From Hygrophila difformis (lineage: Eukaryota; Streptophyta; Magnoliopsida; Lamiales; Acanthaceae): a stretch of DNA of 64,000 nt. Under the pieces are notes generated by a model. The model searched no databases. It saw only the letters and a program-made list of their open reading frames with translations, and was not told where the DNA came from. The position numbers and the translations under genes are program-made. Below, piece after piece: positions 1-10,981 of this stretch (positions are counted from its first letter, which is position 1; each line of letters starts with the position of its first letter). The stretch lies in contig JAOANR010000014.1 of the NCBI GenBank assembly GCA_030278955.1, positions 21,454,068 to 21,518,067 of the forward strand, written 5' to 3'.

Positions 1-679
1 GGCATAGTCTTGAATCGGTCTCAATCGCAAGTTCTAGTTTCCTTTAATCAAAATGATTCACACATCAAAGAAAATAAATGAGTAAAAGTGACTCATGGCT
101 CAAATCTCACAAGGTTGGATTGATTCATGTCATACAATATTCTAAAATTTAATCAAAGCTTAATTCTAACAATTTATTCAATCAAAATCTCTAACATGCA
201 GATTTATTACCCAATAAGCTGATCGCATCATTAGATTTTTATAGCTCAAAACCTCAGGAATTCATTTCATGCATGTTTTCAATTATATTATCCCAATTTA
301 AAAGTTTGAAAATTTAATCACAAGCCTAAATTCAACAAGTGAATTTAGAACAAGTTTATGCATACTTTTGCTGGTTAATTAATTTAAAGCAGTAAAAAAG
401 CACTGCTGACATATGGGGTATGTCAACAGCATATTTTTGGCCTGACAGTCACTTATTCATCTCGGACTGCCAGACATCTTTTCAAAAAAGAAAGCGAATA
501 GAAATTGTTTGTGGCTCTCAAAGCTTGAGTTCCATTCGTGAAAAGCAGTAAATTACATCAGCTTCAAGGGATTCCTATGCAGTTAATACGAACCTGCATA
601 CAAGAGAGGAGATCCCTGATATGATACCTACACCAGAACATAAATAAGATAACATATTTCAGAATTCACCCTTCTTCTC

Positions 680-2538
680 TCAGAGAATGTATCTGAGCCA
701 GTGGACATAGCTGGCCAGCTCACAGCGCAGGCACCAGCCATTGTGGTCTCTCATGGGTTCATGCATCCTTGTGCAGTAGACCCGGGGTGGTTGGTCTGCA
801 AAAATGTAGGGAGTGTCCGGATCATCGGCCATCCATGAGAGAGTGTTGGTGGCCGTGTAGTTCAGGACCGATCGATGGGTCACCATTCTTTCTATCATTC
901 TGATCCCTGATCGACCTGGCCTTCATCCATCCTGCTCATAAGCATAAGTCCACGGGTGAAGATAGACGCCTTGTGGTTGTCCTCTATGCCTGGCCGCAGC
1001 AGTTCACAAGCTCGCTCCTCATCCCCTTCTGCAAATACCATGAGTGCTGGAACAATTTGGAGATTGAAGTTTCCAGCCTCAGTGCATGTGTGCAGAAATC
1101 TCTCTTTCTGCCTTCGTACCCTCGACTGCCACTGCCTCACCCTAGCCGTATCCAACTCGCATCGTTTGTAAACGATGGCAAGGTTTCCTGCGTTTCTGAG
1201 CTTCTGGCATGTCTCTTGTGCAGTGAACACTTCCCTGATCTCATCCTCTCCTATTCGGGAGAGGATTTCACCTAGGAGCTCCTCCGGCAGGTCCAGCAGA
1301 TGGGTTCCTCCGGGTGCAGGATTCGGGATAGGAAGGTTGCCCCTGAAAAGATAAGAATGGATGAATCCAATTTTACATTTTTCTCAGAAATCATTCAGTT
1401 TAGAAACCAACATCCTCACATTTAGAGTCTTGCTCTAAATGTGAGATTATTGATTTTCTGGCTTGAACTGAGTACAAAGCATAGGTAAAATAACTTTTAT
1501 GAAAAGATAGGGGTCATTGGGCCCCTATATATTTTTAATGGGCCATTGGGCCCAAAAGTTTGATTTTCCAATTTTATTAAACAAGTCCGAGACACTTGTT
1601 GAAAATGGTATGAGATGGGTGGATGAGGTGAAATGCTCGAGTTTTGGAATGTGCGGTGGAGGCGTGGCGCAATGGATCTGCTATTTCTGGACTGCCTGGA
1701 CTGTCTTGGACAGTTAAAACATCCAAAAATTTGCAAACACTATTTTTAATTTTTTAAAGAGTTGACTTGTTTTATTTAAGGAAAGTGGGATGTGAGTGGT
1801 CCCATTTTGGATTTTTGAAAAGGATAGCAGTTGGGTGACAAAAATACTGTCATTTACTCACACTATAGTTCCATTGGGAACAAAAAGAACAAGTCAAACA
1901 TTAAATCTATTAACTCCTTTTTGTCTCTTTCATAAGGTCACTTTTATTTGAAAAAGTGGTAGGCTCCTATTGGGTGCTTTTACCATGTTTCCAAAAATAA
2001 GGTGACACTTATTCCAAAAGATTTTGAGACAGTGAAAGCAGATATGCCAAAAAGGGATCTTCCACCTTTAATGTTCCAAACCAACACTGTGAAAACATTT
2101 CAAGATCAAAACAAAATCCTAAACAGGAACATCGCGCATTCAACCCCATTTATTCAAGAACAAGAATGCCAATAACACCATGATGTTTGAAACAACATCC
2201 TAATGCTCATTGGTTCTTCTTTTCCAGTTTGAGGCTTTCAAAAATTTTGACTCTTGACAGTTTTAAAACAGGTTTTTCAAACAAGTATTAAAGGGTTTCA
2301 AAAGGATTTTCAAAAGGGTTTCTCAAAACCGAGAGCATCCAGGACTCAAAACAGAAAAAAACAAGGGTTCATACAAACCACATTATGCCATTTCTTAACC
2401 AAAATGTAAGAAAAAGAAAACAAAGACTCCGATGGAGGCCATGAACAGGGATGGAAAACATGGGTTTTACCCTGCCCTCCATGGCTCGGGTCTGGGCAAA
2501 GGTCCCAAGTTTGGAAGGAGCCTGTACATTCTGTCCAT
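680..2538 (-). pseudogene. Retroelement-borne F-box protein gene of A2, two exons, one frameshift
   Basis: Exon 1 is 2471-2538 and exon 2 is 680-1342, both read on the minus strand. The intron is 1343-2470, with GT donor and AG acceptor at the same codon phase as in A1. Exon 1 encodes the same 22 codons plus two bases as A1. Of nine codons that differ, seven are synonymous. Exon 2 encodes an F-box (LLDLPEELLGEILSRIG) followed by a helical central region and a Cys/His/Trp-rich tail. One base is missing near 900, in a run of G, so the frame breaks after the central region. The rest of the tail resumes in another frame and ends at 680. The layout resembles the plant F-box At2g35280/At1g67623-like family, which acts as substrate adaptor of SCF ubiquitin ligases. 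The assignment is from recalled family features, not from a search. Confidence 0.75.
1415..1445 (-). repeat. Perfect hairpin in the A2 F-box intron
   Basis: CTCACATTTAGAG, a five-base loop, then its exact complement gives a 13-bp stem. It matches the hairpin at 18931-18961 in A1. A second, slightly decayed copy lies at 3315-3340, just downstream of A2 pol. Confidence 0.8.
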
Positions 2539-2665
2539 GGTGCCTCCTTGGATTTGAGGAGAGAGATGTTGTACGAGAACTCTGCGTTCTGCGTATGTGT
2601 TTTTGAGAGTGGATTCTGGGACTGAGAGTGTGAGAGTGTGGGAATGAAGAAGAAGAGGATCGGGG

Positions 2666-2945
2666 TATTTATAGGTGAAGAAGAAGGGTTTTACGACGCT
2701 ATACTTAGCCTACGGCGCTAGACTAGCGCCGTAGCCTTGTTCAGCGTCGTAGGTAGAAAATAAGGGGAAAGGGGGTACTACGGCGCTATGCCTTTAGTAC
2801 GGCGCTATCCAAAGATAGCGTCGTTCCAAAGGACTGCGTCGTAGGTAGATCAAAAAAGAAGGGGAAGTGCCCTACGGCGCTATCCCATCACTACGGCGCT
2901 ATTCTTGGATAGCGTCGTAGTTGAAGATAGCGTCGTAGTTGAACT
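2666..2945 (-). promoter_or_regulatory. A2 F-box promoter: TATA box and CG-rich palindrome array
   Basis: On the minus strand a TATA box (TATAAATA, 2666-2673) lies about 130 bases ahead of the F-box start codon at 2538. Just upstream, about 2690-2945, is an array of inverted units of the type ACGGCGCTAT ... ATAGCGTCGT. The same unit type fills the A2 LTR at 28040-28500 and 40460-40730. A1 has a different unit (GTCGCGGA ... TCCGCGAC) at the equivalent place. The promoter call rests on position and the TATA motif. Confidence 0.6.
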
Positions 2946-3430
2946 TTGGATTTGAAAATTTTCAAAATTTTCATGTGAACTGGGCCTGAATAGATGAAAT
3001 TGGGCCTCAGTTGGTTTTATTTGTTTTGGACTTGGGAGATCTTAGTCCAAAACATTTTTGTGTGTTAATGGGCTATCTTAATTAAATTAGACCTGCATAA
3101 AATAGGTTGGATTAATTCCATTCGTTTGCAAAAATTACTTCGGATTTTAAATTGCTTTAGTTTCCGAAATCATTTTCTCAAATTCATGGACTTAATCCAA
3201 CCGGGAACCTGGTTTTCTTCTTGATTTTCTGCTCCTTCTTTTGTTGGTTCGAACTTCCTGCGAGTCAAATAAATACCCAATAGGTTAAATTTTCTCCAAA
3301 TATCAACATCCTCACATTTAGAGTCTTAGTACTCTACATGTTTAATTGATTTTTGGATATTCTCTGACAAAATAACACATATATAAATAGGTAATATGAA
3401 ATGAAATTTTTATGATTTAAATGCTGTTTC

Positions 3431-6341
3431 TTATTGAATGTAAGCCGGGTCTGCCACTGTTTGGCTTTCTTTCTCCGGATCGAACTGTCCGAGGTACTCC
3501 TTCAATCGATGTCCATTCACCACTATGTTGCCCTTGTCAGTTCGGATCATGACGGCTCCATTTTGAAACACTTCCAGCACTTCATGTGGTCCTTCCCATC
3601 TGGATTTAAGCTTTCCAGGGAACAGCTTCAACCTAGAATTGAATAATAATACATTCTGACCAACATAGAAATGCTTAGGCTTAATCCTGCGATCGTGCAA
3701 CTTCTGGGCCCGCTCCTTATAAATTCGAGAGCTTTCATAAGCTAATGCTCGTATTTCCTCAATTTCATTGAGGTCCAACTTGCGTTTGCTTTGAGCAACT
3801 TTCGGATCGAAGTTAAGCGTTTTAACGGCCCAGTAAGCTTTATGCTCTAACTCTACGGGCAAGTGACAGGCTTTTCCGAAGACAAGTCTGTAAGGGGACA
3901 TCCCAATGGGAGTCTTAAATGCTGTGCGGTATGCCCATAGAGCATCATTGAGCTTACGTGCCCAATCCTTACGGGTTATCCGACTGTGGCTTCGAGTATA
4001 TGTTTGATTTCGCGATTGGATACTTCGACTTGACCACTAGTCTGAGGATGATAAGGCGTGCCTATCTTATGGAGGATTCCATTTTTACTCATTAAAGTTT
4101 CAAAGGCTTTATTAATAAAGTGTGTTCCTTCATCAGATATCACCACCCTAGGTATGCCAAATCGACTGAAAATGTTGTTCTTGAGGAACTTGATGACTTG
4201 GCTACCATCATTGGTTGGTAATGCGACAGCCTCAACCCATTTGGACACGTAATCGACAGCTACCAAGATATAGTAGTTTCCACCAGATGGCGGAAACGGT
4301 CCCATGAAGTCAATGCCCCATACATCGAAAATCTCAAGTGTGAGAATTCCCTTTTGAGGCATCTCATCCCTCTTGGAGAGGTTTCCTAATCTTTGGCATT
4401 TGTCGCAACCTTTCACAAATGTCCTGCAATCCTCATAGATGTGAGGCCAATAAAATCCACATTCGAGGACCTTGTGGGCCGTTCGAGCGGGACCATGGTG
4501 ACCTCCATATTCTGATTCATGGCATTTTCTGACAATTTGATAGGCTTCATGCTCGGTCACACATCGCCTGATTATTGAATCGGCGCAGTGTTTGAAGAGA
4601 TAAGGTTCTTCCCAGAAGTTACTTAATACATCTCGGTTGAACTTATTCTTCTGATGATAGTTCGAAAACTGTGGGGTTATTCCGCATGCCAAGAAGTTAG
4701 CGATATCGGAAAACCATGGACAAGCTTGATTGTGCAAATGCAATGCGAACAACTGTTCGTCCGGGAACTCTTCATTAACGGCTTTTTCCTTTTTATCATT
4801 ATCTAATCGAGATAAGTGGTCAGCAGCACCATTATCTCGACCTCGCCTATCTTTTATTATGATGTCGAATTCTTGCAACAGAAGTACCCACCTGATTAAT
4901 CGAGGTTTTGCATCTTGTTTGCTAAACAAGTATCTCAATGCTGTATGATCGGTGTATACTATGGTCTTCGTACCTATCAGATACTGTCTGAACTTGTCAA
5001 ACGCGAAGACTACAGCATACATTTCTTTCTCCGTTGTGGTGTAATTAACTTGGGCCTCATTCAGGGCATGACTTGCATAATGAATTACGCAGTGTTTCCC
5101 GTCCTTATGTTGCCCGAGTACTGCACCTACAGCGAGACCACTAGCATCACACATTACCTCGAAAGGTATTGACCAATCGGGTGGTTGCACTATCGGTGCA
5201 GAAACCAACATTTTCTTGAGCGTGTCAAAGGCTTGGACACACGCTTCATTTATTAAGAAAGGATTTTCTTTACAAAGCAGATTAGTGAGCGGCTTGGCAA
5301 TTTTAGAGAAATCCTTAATGAATCTCCGGTAAAAACCAGCATGCCCTAAGAAGCTCCTAACTGATTTGATAGAGTTGGGGAGAGGGTGATTGGAAATGAC
5401 GGAAACTTTGGCTGGATCAACTTCGATGCCTGCACGAGAAATGCGATGACCTAACACTATGCCCTCAGTGACCATAAAATGACACTTTTCCCAATTTAAA
5501 ACCAAGTTAGTGTCCTCACACCTCTTTAAAATTTTAGCAAGATTAGTCAAACATTCGTCAAACGTATCTCCATATACAGAGAAGTCATCCATGAAGACCT
5601 CAATGCATTTTTCGATAAATTCAGAGAATATAGACATCATGCATCTTTGAAAAGTAGCTGGTGCATTGCATAATCCAAAAGGCATGCGCCTATAGGCAAA
5701 AGTGTCATAGGGGCATGTAAAAGTAGTTTTTTCGTGATCCTCACTGCGATCACTATTTGATTGTATCCAGAATAACCATCTAAAAAACAATAAAACGCCC
5801 TTCCCGCCAATCGTTCCAACATTTGATCGATGAAAGGTAAAGGGAAATGGTCCTTGCGAGTCGCCTCCTTCAACTTCCGGTAGTCTATGCAGACTCTCCA
5901 TCCGGTGACTGGGCGCGTGGCAATTTCCTCCCCTTGTTCATTCTGCGTAATGCACATCCCACCCTGCTTCGGAACAACCTACACAGGACTGACCCATTTG
6001 CTATCAGAAATCGGGTATATAATACCGGCGTCTAACAGCTTGATCACTTCCTTTCTTACCACTTCTCGCATGGGTGGGTTCAATCTTCGTTGGGGCTGGC
6101 GAGAGGCCTTGAAATTCTCCTCAATTAAAATCCTGTGCATACAAACAGAAGGGCTTATTCCTTTGATATCAGAAATGGTCCAACCGATTGCACGCACATA
6201 ATTTTTAAGCACTCCCACCAAAGCGCTTTCCTGAGCTTGTGTCAACTTGGCTGACACAATCACCGGTAATTTTTTATGTTATGCGAGAAACGCATACTTA
6301 AGGTGTTCCGGTAAGATTTTAAGTTCAAGCTCTGGTGGGCA
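3431..6341 (-). pseudogene. A2 pol remnant: reverse transcriptase, RNase H, integrase
   Basis: This is the Athila-type pol of A2. Reading from 6341 down, it covers the N-terminal RT region (to 5979), RT with the FMDD catalytic motif, RNase H ([15 protein letters not shown]), integrase with HHCC zinc region and DDE core, and the integrase C-terminus (3431-3901). Lesions visible against A1: a CAG-to-TAG stop near 5979, a frameshift near 5757 within RT, and a one-base deletion near 3978 just after the DDE domain. The product therefore cannot be made in one piece. From RT to the C-terminus it is far more similar to A1 than the flanking parts are. Confidence 0.88.
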
Positions 6342-7220
6342 TTACACTGAAGGGAGTAATTTGCGAGAATTAGATGGGAGAAGATCAGTTTTACCTTCTG
6401 GATCCTGCATCAGTACAGGATCCGCCTCCTCTTGGTCGGCGTCGTCATGGAAGTCTGTGCGGTCAAACTCCTCCAAATCCCCTGTTTCGGGATCGGCAAA
6501 GTGAACGGCTTTGCATCCTTTGTGCTCCACGCCAGCAGGTCTCAGTACCTGCTTTGATAGTTCATTCAGCATCATTTCATGATCAAATTCAGAGTCAAGC
6601 TCTCTCTCCTCACTCCTAACTATTACAGATTTTGATGAACAGAACCCGTCATCTGGGTATTTCTGTAACTGTGCCATGTCAAATGTAACTTCTTCCTCAT
6701 CGACTCGCAGTGTTACTCGTCCAGCTTTTGCATCTATCAGTGCTCCGCCTGTTGCAAGGAATGGTCTCCCCAAGATCAATGGCATGTCCAGATCCTCCTC
6801 TATGTCTAGTATCACAAAATCAACTGGGAATAAGATATTCCCAGTCTTCACTATGATGTCCTTGAGGATGCCGACAGGCTTCGTGATGGATCTGTCTGCC
6901 AATTGGAGTCTCATCTTGATTGGCTCGATGTGTCCCAGCTTGAGGCGTTGCACCATTGCCAAAGGCATAACATTGATGCTAGAACCAAGATCACAGAGGC
7001 CCTTTCCTGCTTTGATTTTCCCGATTTGAATCGGCAACGTGCAACAGCCTGGATCTTCTTGCTTTTCCGGAAGCTTGCACTGGATGATAGCACTGCATGT
7101 ATTGTTAAGAACTACCAGTTCTTCCTGCTCAATTCTCCTTTTTCCTGAAACTAATTCTTTCAGAAATTTAGCGTATGCTGGCATCTCAGCTATCATTTCG
7201 ATGAGAGGAATGGTTATTTC
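6342..7220 (-). pseudogene. A2 gag-pro remnant: retropepsin-like aspartic protease
   Basis: Open from 7196 to 6342 on the minus strand. It contains the protease active site region ([11 protein letters not shown]) and the conserved [15 protein letters not shown] segment, then an acidic linker towards pol. A GAA-to-TAA change at 6342-6344 stops it. In A2 the linker is otherwise in frame with pol, which suggests that the ancestral gag-pro-pol was one long ORF. The upstream gag half is absent: similarity to A1 ends at about 7220, where the truncated A1 LTR begins. Confidence 0.85.
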
Positions 7221-7223
7221 TGT

Positions 7224-10200
7224 TGTTCACAGTATTATTATTTCTGTTGTTAAGCTTGATTTAGGGTTTGTATTACCCAAATGATGGGTATTAACAAACC
7301 CCATTAATAAAATGGAAAAATATTCACCAAGTTGTGTCCCAAAACCATGAAATGGGTCTCACAACCCATGGATTTACTGCTTTCCTTTTCAATTTATGGG
7401 TCATTTGACCTTTGGTCCCTCTATTTATGATACATGTTCCTATTTTCTTGGATAATGTTTCATGCTTACATGTAATCGACCCTAGATTAGGTTTTGCTTT
7501 ATTTTAAATTCTGTTTTGAGTAGATTTAATTCTGTTCCAGCATGTTCTAGGTGATTTAAATTTTTGTTTGGTTATTTTGGGTTAGAACTATTTTTTGATC
7601 TGAAATAGGGTAAGATCACACTGTTTGCATGCTACTGTTCAACTTTGCTTTTACTGACTTGGGTCCTGAACCACCCATGTCGCTAACCGATTCCTGTCGC
7701 TAAGCCACGTTTATCGACAGGAGGCTGTTCCGCGACATGGATGCCTAAGGACACTTGTCTTCATAAATCGAAAACCCTTGGTCGCTAAACACCCTGTCGC
7801 GGACCCACGGTCCTCGACTCAACCTTGCTTAGCGACCAGGAACCAAACTCTTGTTATTATCTTCTGCATGGCTCCTGTCGTGGAACACCCTTGTCGCGGA
7901 CCCATGGTCAGCGACTCAACTTTTATTTCGAGACAGGGAATTATGCCTTGCATATTTATTTTGAAAACCCCAGTCGCTAGACATCCTGTCGCGGAGCCAT
8001 GCTCCGCGACACAATTCCAGGTTAGCGACTAGGAACCAAAACACTTAGAAATTTCCAGAGCAATCTTGCGTCGCTAAACTTCTGTCCCGGACCCATGGTC
8101 CGCGACACAACTTTTGCTTAGTGACACAAGGTGAAACTCTGCCCAAATTTCTGTAAATCTGTCGAGGCACCCATGTCGCGGGTCTAGGCCCCTGACACAA
8201 TTTATGGTATCTCGACAGAACTCTCTCTTCTATTTAACCCTAAAAATTCTGATCTTCTATCCTCCATTATATTGCAAAAACTCACATCTGAATCCCACGG
8301 ATTAAGATGTAATACCCTAGAATTGCAATATAAGGCGTTATGCTGCCAAAATTTTGATTCTCCATTTCCCATCTGTTAATTAATTGAACCCTCTAGTCAT
8401 TAATGATTGATGATTCTAATTAGCAATAATTAAATCACTAATTGTTGTGATTAAAGGACCTTTGTTCAATTGTCATTAAAACATTTTTCTATAAACAAAA
8501 TCATGATGCCTTAAACAGATAATCTGGACTGTAACTAATTATGGTAGGAGGGATTATTTAAGCCATCAATTATGGATTGGTTCCATAACCTTGCATGAGA
8601 AACCAATGTCTCTCATGCAAGCTCTTCTCTTTATTTCATTTCATTTTGTCTTTTGCGTATTGTGTGTAACAATTAGTAAAGGATACATCAGACTAATCTT
8701 GGCGGGTATTCCCTCACGGATAACTAGCTCGTATTCTGGGTATTAGTTACAAAGTGTTATTTTGCATAGTCCGGATGGCAGTCAGTGGAAGCCTTGGCGG
8801 TTCGTCCATCCAGGACTATAATAGCTGCTCAACTGATTTCCATCCAGATACAGTTTTATTTTATTTATCTTAATTTCAAAACCCAAATTCCAATCTGTAA
8901 TAAAACTCTGCTAATGTCTGTCAACATTAGCTGATAAGTACTGCAGAGAGGAAGCATGTAGGTTTTTCACTGAATTCACAGACAGTGAGGGTCCAACTGG
9001 TAGCGACACTGCCATTTTAGGGTTTCACCTGTCTAAATTCATTTCATCCGAGTAATTGGGAAATTCGACAGTAGATGTTTACAGTCCACCCGATTATTCT
9101 GCCATTACTTTTGGTCTCCTGACCACTTCATATCTGTGTTCCACCTTCTGTCTAGACCCGCATTTATATTTTGGGTCAATTAATTTTACACTTCCATATA
9201 TCCTTATGCATGATAATATTATGTACTATTGTGGTCTAAAATATTTTGGGATCCTTCCCTTGGACAACAGAAGTCTAGATCTTAAACAGATATTGCATAT
9301 TAAATTTCCGATAAAAACTCCTTTATAAAATCCGGATCTGAGTAAGGGATAAATTCTTCAGTTATGACCAATTCACATTCGACTGGGGGATGATTTTGGG
9401 AAATTAGAAGCAGATTCAGCGATTAGGTTTCACCTAGACTGAAAGGATCTGTGTTTTAATTGAGAGTCTAGTACCTGTTTAGGGAATGATTTTCAGATTC
9501 ATTATTTTCCAAAATTGCTGTTTGTTGGGAATCTAAGGTTAAATATTACACCGAGATGGGGTCCACTTGGACTCAAATACAGTGCAGTAAATAATCTTAG
9601 AGGAACATCATCCAGGCCTTGGTTATTTTCTAAGATAGGGTTGAGTTTTCTTTCAACTGCTATCCTCTTTTGCCAAAGCCTATTTTTGAGTCCTGAGTGA
9701 GTGCATCCGGAACGAACTAATTTATTAATTCGTTTCATTAGTTTGTATCTCACAACCACCCGGAAGGAAGTGAACACATGAGTGGTTCACCAAGAGCCGG
9801 GAATTCTTGACCCATACTCCTTCATTCTGATGGGGAGCTGTCTTTTACTTCCAGGGTCAGACCTTCAAAACCTCCGAGTGATAGGTTTTAAATGCTTTCT
9901 CTACTGCTTTTTTTTACTGCTTTCTTTTAACTGCTTTCTTTAGAGGTCACTCGGTTGTATTGAGAGTTGCGTAACTGCTACTAGGACTGATAGTTAAGGG
10001 ATAGTTCAGGGCTTGATTAGAATCTTTGGGTGTGACATGGGAGAATGATAGTAGTACTTGGCATTTCAATAAATGATTTGTCTGGTGTTGCTTGTCCACC
10101 ACAGATGAAGTAACATACCCAGGTCAGGGCAGTTACAAATCTGTGGTATCTTAGAATTTGCGGTCTTAAGAACATGTAAACTCATACTGTAAGTACCTGT

Positions 10201-10823
10201 CTGTTAAAGGGAACGCTGTACTGAGAGCATGAGAATTAGCTATCTGATAGGACTATCCCGAACAAAGATCTGTGTATAAAAAGGGAAGTTTAATATTGCC
10301 TTATCTAAATCTTGTCCAAAATTTCATTCTTTTCCTCCTGTCCCTTCTGTCTACATTGTGATTCAGCTTCATAGCTAGCATAGTGTAAATTTTGACAGCT
10401 TTCATAGATAGTATTTATCGCATTTTTAGAATAACTTTACCCGCTTTCTAGAATAGACTTATGTGCTTTGTAGAATAGATTTAAGTGCTTTCGTACTCTA
10501 GTTTAAATTCATGTAGTAGATGTTAATCACTTTTCAAACCAATTGGAGCAATACGAATGGAAAATCTAGTAAAACGATGTGGGCCCTGCTTCTATCGCAC
10601 ATCCTCCAGTGAACGATCCGGTCTTACTATAAATTACTGCAATTTTTGACACCGTGTGCTTTCGGGCCACAATTTCTTAACACGAGTAATAAAAACGTGA
10701 CAACCTATAAATATATCCCTAATCCCAACTCCGCAATCATAAATGATTCTCAATTAAATAAAAATCAAGACCGGGGTTTTATTATTTCGAAAATACTCAT
10801 GTGGGAAATTGTCAAAAGTTTCA
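7224..10823 (+). repeat. A1 left LTR, truncated at its 5' end
   Basis: Matches 22317-25914 of the right LTR almost base for base and ends in TTTCA immediately before the primer site. The first ~950 bases (the U3 start, promoter array and TATA box) are missing, so this copy probably cannot start the normal transcript. It retains the leader array of CG-rich palindromes (about 7683-8220). The rest has no supported gene; its short ORFs are frame shadows. Confidence 0.9.
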
Positions 10824-10841
10824 TGGCGCCGTTGCCGGGGA
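10824..10841 (+). promoter_or_regulatory. Primer-binding site, tRNA-Asp type
   Basis: TGGCGCCGTTGCCGGGGA follows the LTR directly. This is the primer-binding site usual in plant Athila elements, complementary to the 3' end of tRNA-Asp. It fixes the LTR end at 10823 and the element's orientation. Confidence 0.9.
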
Positions 10842-10981
10842 GGATGCAGCGCCGTTTTATTAGAGAATTACATTCCTCATTGCTTCTAGTTAGCTTATAC
10901 ATATAAATATAAATATTCACCCCGAAACCGATTCTAACCTGGGGAATATGCAGGTACCGTCATTATTGAAGCCGTTGTTCT

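Larger units (their letters stand above)
1..7220 (-). mobile_element. A2: inverted Athila-like Ty3/Gypsy element, internal part
   Basis: The reverse complement of this block aligns with 13150-20375 of element A1, covering the end of gag-pro, pol, the F-box gene and its 3' flank. It enters the window already inside the element, so its 3' LTR lies to the left, outside the window. Its 5' LTR is probably the inverted LTR at 25915-28813 plus 40075-41016, because both share the same palindrome type (ACGGCGCTAT/ATAGCGTCGT). The gag half nearest the junction with A1 is missing. Coding parts carry several frameshifts and stops, so this copy is dead. Confidence 0.88.

Noticed and set aside
3434..3646. 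Plus-strand ORFs across A2 pol
   Set aside because: They are complements of the conserved integrase and RT frames.
9056..9328. 90-codon ORF in the A1 LTR, repeated at 24146-24418
   Set aside because: It is present in both LTRs only because they are copies. It has no recognisable domain, no start context, and is not kept open in the inverted A2 LTR.
9502..9777. 91-codon antisense ORF in the LTR (also 24592-24867)
   Set aside because: Antisense to the leader region, no domain, and broken in the inverted copy near 26500-26900.
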